NCBI GenBank assembly: GCA_030668565.1
Contig: DAOVFD010000046.1
Coordinates: 1 to 8,136 of the forward strand
Direction: 5' to 3'
DNA from: Microcaldota archaeon
GTDB lineage: Archaea; Micrarchaeota; Micrarchaeia; Anstonellales; Bilamarchaeaceae
DNA length: 8,136 nucleotides
Positions 6,046 to 8,136 of the stretch are shown piece by piece (position 1 is the stretch's first letter; the number at the start of each line of letters is the position of its first letter). The position numbers and the translations under genes are program-made. Below the pieces are notes generated by a model. That model saw only the letters and a program-made list of their open reading frames with translations. It ran no database searches and was not told the origin of the DNA.

Positions 6046-7602
6046 ATGATACTTAAAAAACCGAAAAAAGGATTTCTTTTCGTAATCACAATATTCCTTA
6101 TACTCACTTATATGATGCTTTCAATTTCAGTATGGGTAAAGGCACTTGAAGCATCAGAAAGGGCTTATTCAGAACTTTACAAGGAATCCAACGTTGAACT
6201 TGCGATAGACCAGCTTACACCTGCAAAGGTTGCCAACGTAAGCGACATGGTGATGACAAGGGCGGTTTTCAGGATAAATGACCTTGCAAAGGAACATGCC
6301 CTGAGGGGAGGACCTGCAGAAAATGAATATTATTACATAAACAAATCAGTATATGAATATCTAATAAACGGCTCTCCTTCGGCCAGTAACTTTTATGATG
6401 AATACGAACCTGAATCAGAGGGCAATTCATCGCTTGGAGGATGGGCTTCAACCCTGAATGCATCTCTTCTTGCAATAGGGGTTTATATCGATAATTTTGA
6501 GATTTATAATTTCACTTTTGAGCAGGAGAATTACAAAACACTCAATTACTCGTTCAGGATGGACCTTTCAATGAGGGACACGAGTGGTGCAACATCGCTT
6601 GTCAGAACGTATGAGGTCAGCAACAAGATACCGGTAACCGGAATTGTAGACCCTGCGATGGCAAGGGAATCCGGGGAAACCGGAGATACCATATACAGGC
6701 AGTTCTTCTTCTGGGACGAATACCTGAACAAGAACAATCTTGCACCTAAAAGACTTGACAATATAGATGCAGGACAGGGCTGGTTCTACGGGCCCGTTGT
6801 CACCGTGACAGAGGCAGTAGGCATTGATGATGATTTGAAAAGAAGATACATCGTTGCAGGAACCTATGATGAGATAAGAAGCCTTGGTTATGAAGATATG
6901 CTCATGTTCGGTGCTTTTATATTGACAAATGAACCCGGTGAGGGGACCGAATGCGACCCGACCCACATAAACGAAGAGGATACGTTCATGGCAATACGGT
7001 ATGAAGGAGTCACCTGCGGAAGTGTTTCATTCGATTCGGATACGCTGATATCACATCCTTTCGTAGTTGCCCCCGGATTTGATATAACGGCAACTGAGGA
7101 TACCCTCTGCATGGACGTTGTTGAGAATGAAATAAAAAAATGTGTTCTTATAATAGCAAATACCGCCCCATGGAATGTTCAATCGGATGTTGAGCGCAAA
7201 TTAGTGACTCCCTCCGAATCAACAGGAATATTCGGAATAGAAAAACTCAGGGACTACATGATGTGCGGCTATTATACGCAGGATGAGAACGCACCTTCAT
7301 ATTTCCAGAGACTGCTTACTGACCCGTATACAAGAAGCGGGGAGGCCATGGGAGTAGAAACATTCATCATAGGAGAATACGCAGACCCGTCAATATATGA
7401 AAGACTTGACAGGATTGACAGGAAGATGTTTGAAGAGGCAATAAGGGACGAATTCATAAGAGGAATGCCGGGATGCAGGGATTACTCGGCATGTTCAAAT
7501 GATGAAACACCTACAGGAAGATTCGGCCTTAATGAAAGCTCGATAACGAACTACACGCTTGGCGCAATAGACTGCGGTGCAGGAGCTGATTGCGGTGGTT
7601 AG
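6046..7602 (+). CDS. Large membrane-anchored envelope protein of the pilin-like cluster (518 residues)
   Basis: The N-terminus is MILKKPKKG followed by FLFVITIFLILTYMMLSISV: a basic leader, Gly9-Phe10 and one membrane helix of about 22 residues. This resembles the prepilin-type start of the previous gene but lacks an acidic residue near +5, so it may be an uncleaved anchor. The rest (about 485 residues) should face outside. It has a helical neck (residues 32-60) and nine N-x-S/T sequons, seven of them between residues 64 and 169 (N64, 99, 108, 127, 138, 155, 167) plus N496 and N502. All nine Cys lie in the C-terminal half (303, 324, 355, 366, 407, 477, 483, 510, 516), ending in DCGAGADCGG. 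I see no enzyme motif and do not recognise the family. GTGAT (6038-6042) before the ATG matches the archaeal anti-Shine-Dalgarno, though spaced only 3 bases away. Its size suggests a minor, tip or scaffold component more than a major pilin; that is inference. Confidence 0.75.
   Translation: MILKKPKKGFLFVITIFLILTYMMLSISVWVKALEASERAYSELYKESNVELAIDQLTPAKVANVSDMVMTRAVFRINDLAKEHALRGGPAENEYYYINKSVYEYLINGSPSASNFYDEYEPESEGNSSLGGWASTLNASLLAIGVYIDNFEIYNFTFEQENYKTLNYSFRMDLSMRDTSGATSLVRTYEVSNKIPVTGIVDPAMARESGETGDTIYRQFFFWDEYLNKNNLAPKRLDNIDAGQGWFYGPVVTVTEAVGIDDDLKRRYIVAGTYDEIRSLGYEDMLMFGAFILTNEPGEGTECDPTHINEEDTFMAIRYEGVTCGSVSFDSDTLISHPFVVAPGFDITATEDTLCMDVVENEIKKCVLIIANTAPWNVQSDVERKLVTPSESTGIFGIEKLRDYMMCGYYTQDENAPSYFQRLLTDPYTRSGEAMGVETFIIGEYADPSIYERLDRIDRKMFEEAIRDEFIRGMPGCRDYSACSNDETPTGRFGLNESSITNYTLGAIDCGAGADCGG
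7594..7598 (+). promoter_or_regulatory. Ribosome binding site GGTGG deciding the start at 7604
   Basis: GGTGG lies in the last codons of the preceding gene, 5 bases before the ATG at 7604. It favours that ATG over the in-frame GTGs at 7577 and 7595. The same GGTGGTT occurs before the GTG start at 8061, at nearly the same spacing. Confidence 0.55.
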
Positions 7603-7603
7603 C

Positions 7604-8077
7604 ATGAAAGGCCAGGTATCGATTGGGCGAACTCCGTTCACTGCCCATCACCTGCGCGGGCAGGCGGCAATGGAACTTCTTATAACCATGGGAGTAATTC
7701 TGGCATTTACCCTGCCGGTTATCTTTCTTATGTTTACTATTACGCAGGTCGGTTATGACGAAACCGCAATGGCCCAGGCAGACGCTTCAGCAAGGTCTCT
7801 TGCAGATACTGTAAATTTCGTTTACAGCCAGGGGCCGGAAGCAAAAAGGACAATAGTGCTGAATAATCCTCCGGCTACTGAGAGTGTAACCATCGGCAAT
7901 GGAGAAATCGTTGTAAGAATAAAAACCTCAGAAGGTTATTATGACGGGGTTTCTCCCATATTTGCAAAGATAGAGGGTGAGGAAAGCTCACCGCAGATAA
8001 TAGAGGGCGCGGGACTGTTTGTTGTCGAAGTTTACAACAGAGATGGAAAGGTGGTTGTGAGTGTGCCGACTGAATAA
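7604..8077 (+). CDS. Type IV pilin-like protein with class III signal peptide (RG/QAAME)
   Basis: The protein has 157 residues from the ATG at 7604, one base after the previous stop. LRG then QAAMELLITMG (residues 17-30) is the classic archaeal pilin start: Gly before the cut, Gln at +1 and Glu at +5, followed by a hydrophobic helix to about residue 48. Archaeal prepilin peptidase would remove residues 1-19 and the mature protein would enter a type IV pilus-like filament. The mature part is small (138 residues) with a helical stretch to about residue 75 and a mostly beta C-terminal domain with no Cys, as in many small archaeal pilins. The leader is longer than usual (19 residues) and contains a second GQ junction at residues 3-4 (MKGQVSI). 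The start codon is supported by GGTGG at 7594-7598. It overlaps the next pilin-like gene by 17 bases, so translation is probably coupled. Confidence 0.8.
   Translation: MKGQVSIGRTPFTAHHLRGQAAMELLITMGVILAFTLPVIFLMFTITQVGYDETAMAQADASARSLADTVNFVYSQGPEAKRTIVLNNPPATESVTIGNGEIVVRIKTSEGYYDGVSPIFAKIEGEESSPQIIEGAGLFVVEVYNRDGKVVVSVPTE
8050..8054 (+). promoter_or_regulatory. Ribosome binding site GGTGG for the GTG start at 8061
   Basis: GGTGG lies 6 bases before the GTG at 8061, inside the coding region of the preceding pilin-like gene. The sequence and spacing match the site before 7604, which supports an overlapping start here. Confidence 0.5.
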
Positions 8078-8136
8078 ACGGGGGCAGGTTGCCACCGAGT
8101 TCTTTCTTTATATTACGGTGTTCATGTTCATCGTAA
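8061..8136 (+). CDS. Second class III signal peptide protein, pilin-like (3' end outside window)
   Basis: Only 25 codons are visible and the frame runs off the right edge. A TGA at 8058-8060 closes the frame upstream, so the GTG at 8061 is the first possible start codon; GGTGG sits 6 bases before it. The protein begins MCRLNKRG then QVATEFFLYITVFMF: basic leader, Gly-Gln junction, Glu at +5 and an aromatic hydrophobic helix. This is a full class III prepilin signature and closely parallels the RG/QAAME start of the gene before it. It overlaps that gene by 17 bases in another frame. The ectodomain is unseen, so its size and exact role cannot be judged. It continues the cluster beyond the window. 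Confidence 0.75.
   Translation, partial: MCRLNKRGQVATEFFLYITVFMFIV

Overview
The window is archaeal. The tyrosyl-tRNA synthetase is of the short archaeal/eukaryotic type. Promoter-like TATA boxes (TTTATATA, GGTTTTTAAA) stand where archaeal TBP sites stand, ribosome binding sites are of the GGTG type, and the last four genes carry archaeal class III (type IV prepilin-like) N-termini. The mix of an Ig-repeat surface protein, several small pilin-like genes and two proteins I cannot place resembles uncultured DPANN-type or related archaea. That lineage guess is weak, because no rRNA or other clear phylogenetic marker is present beyond tyrS.

Layout. Bases 1-1469 hold the 3' part of a secreted multidomain protein: Ig-like domains, each with a pair of cysteines about 37 residues apart, then one fibronectin type III domain. 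A hairpin plus T-tract follows. An archaeal promoter then leads into a 538-residue protein of unknown function (1634-3250). This converges on, and overlaps by four bases, a 184-residue unknown protein on the minus strand (3247-3801). An AT-rich spacer (3802-4049) holds outward-facing promoter candidates for the two flanking genes. To its right, a stand-alone YgiT/MqsA-type zinc-finger protein (4050-4292) is followed 22 bases later by tyrS (4315-5376).

From 5422 to the right edge runs a compact same-strand cluster of four envelope genes. Each begins with a short basic segment, a Gly-Phe or Gly-Gln junction, and a hydrophobic helix typical of substrates of archaeal prepilin peptidases. The first two (5422-6036, 6046-7602) have a Gly-Phe junction and larger ectodomains. 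The last two (7604-8077, and 8061 to the edge) have the Gly-Gln junction with Glu at +5, as in true pilins. The last gene is only 25 codons long in the window and starts at a GTG inside its neighbour. The cluster looks like one transcription unit whose promoter sits about 30 bases before the first ATG, suggesting a leaderless first gene.

The surface protein at the left and the pilin-like cluster at the right both point to cell-surface structures. The central part is housekeeping (tyrS) plus unknowns. I see no tRNA or rRNA gene, CRISPR array or insertion sequence.
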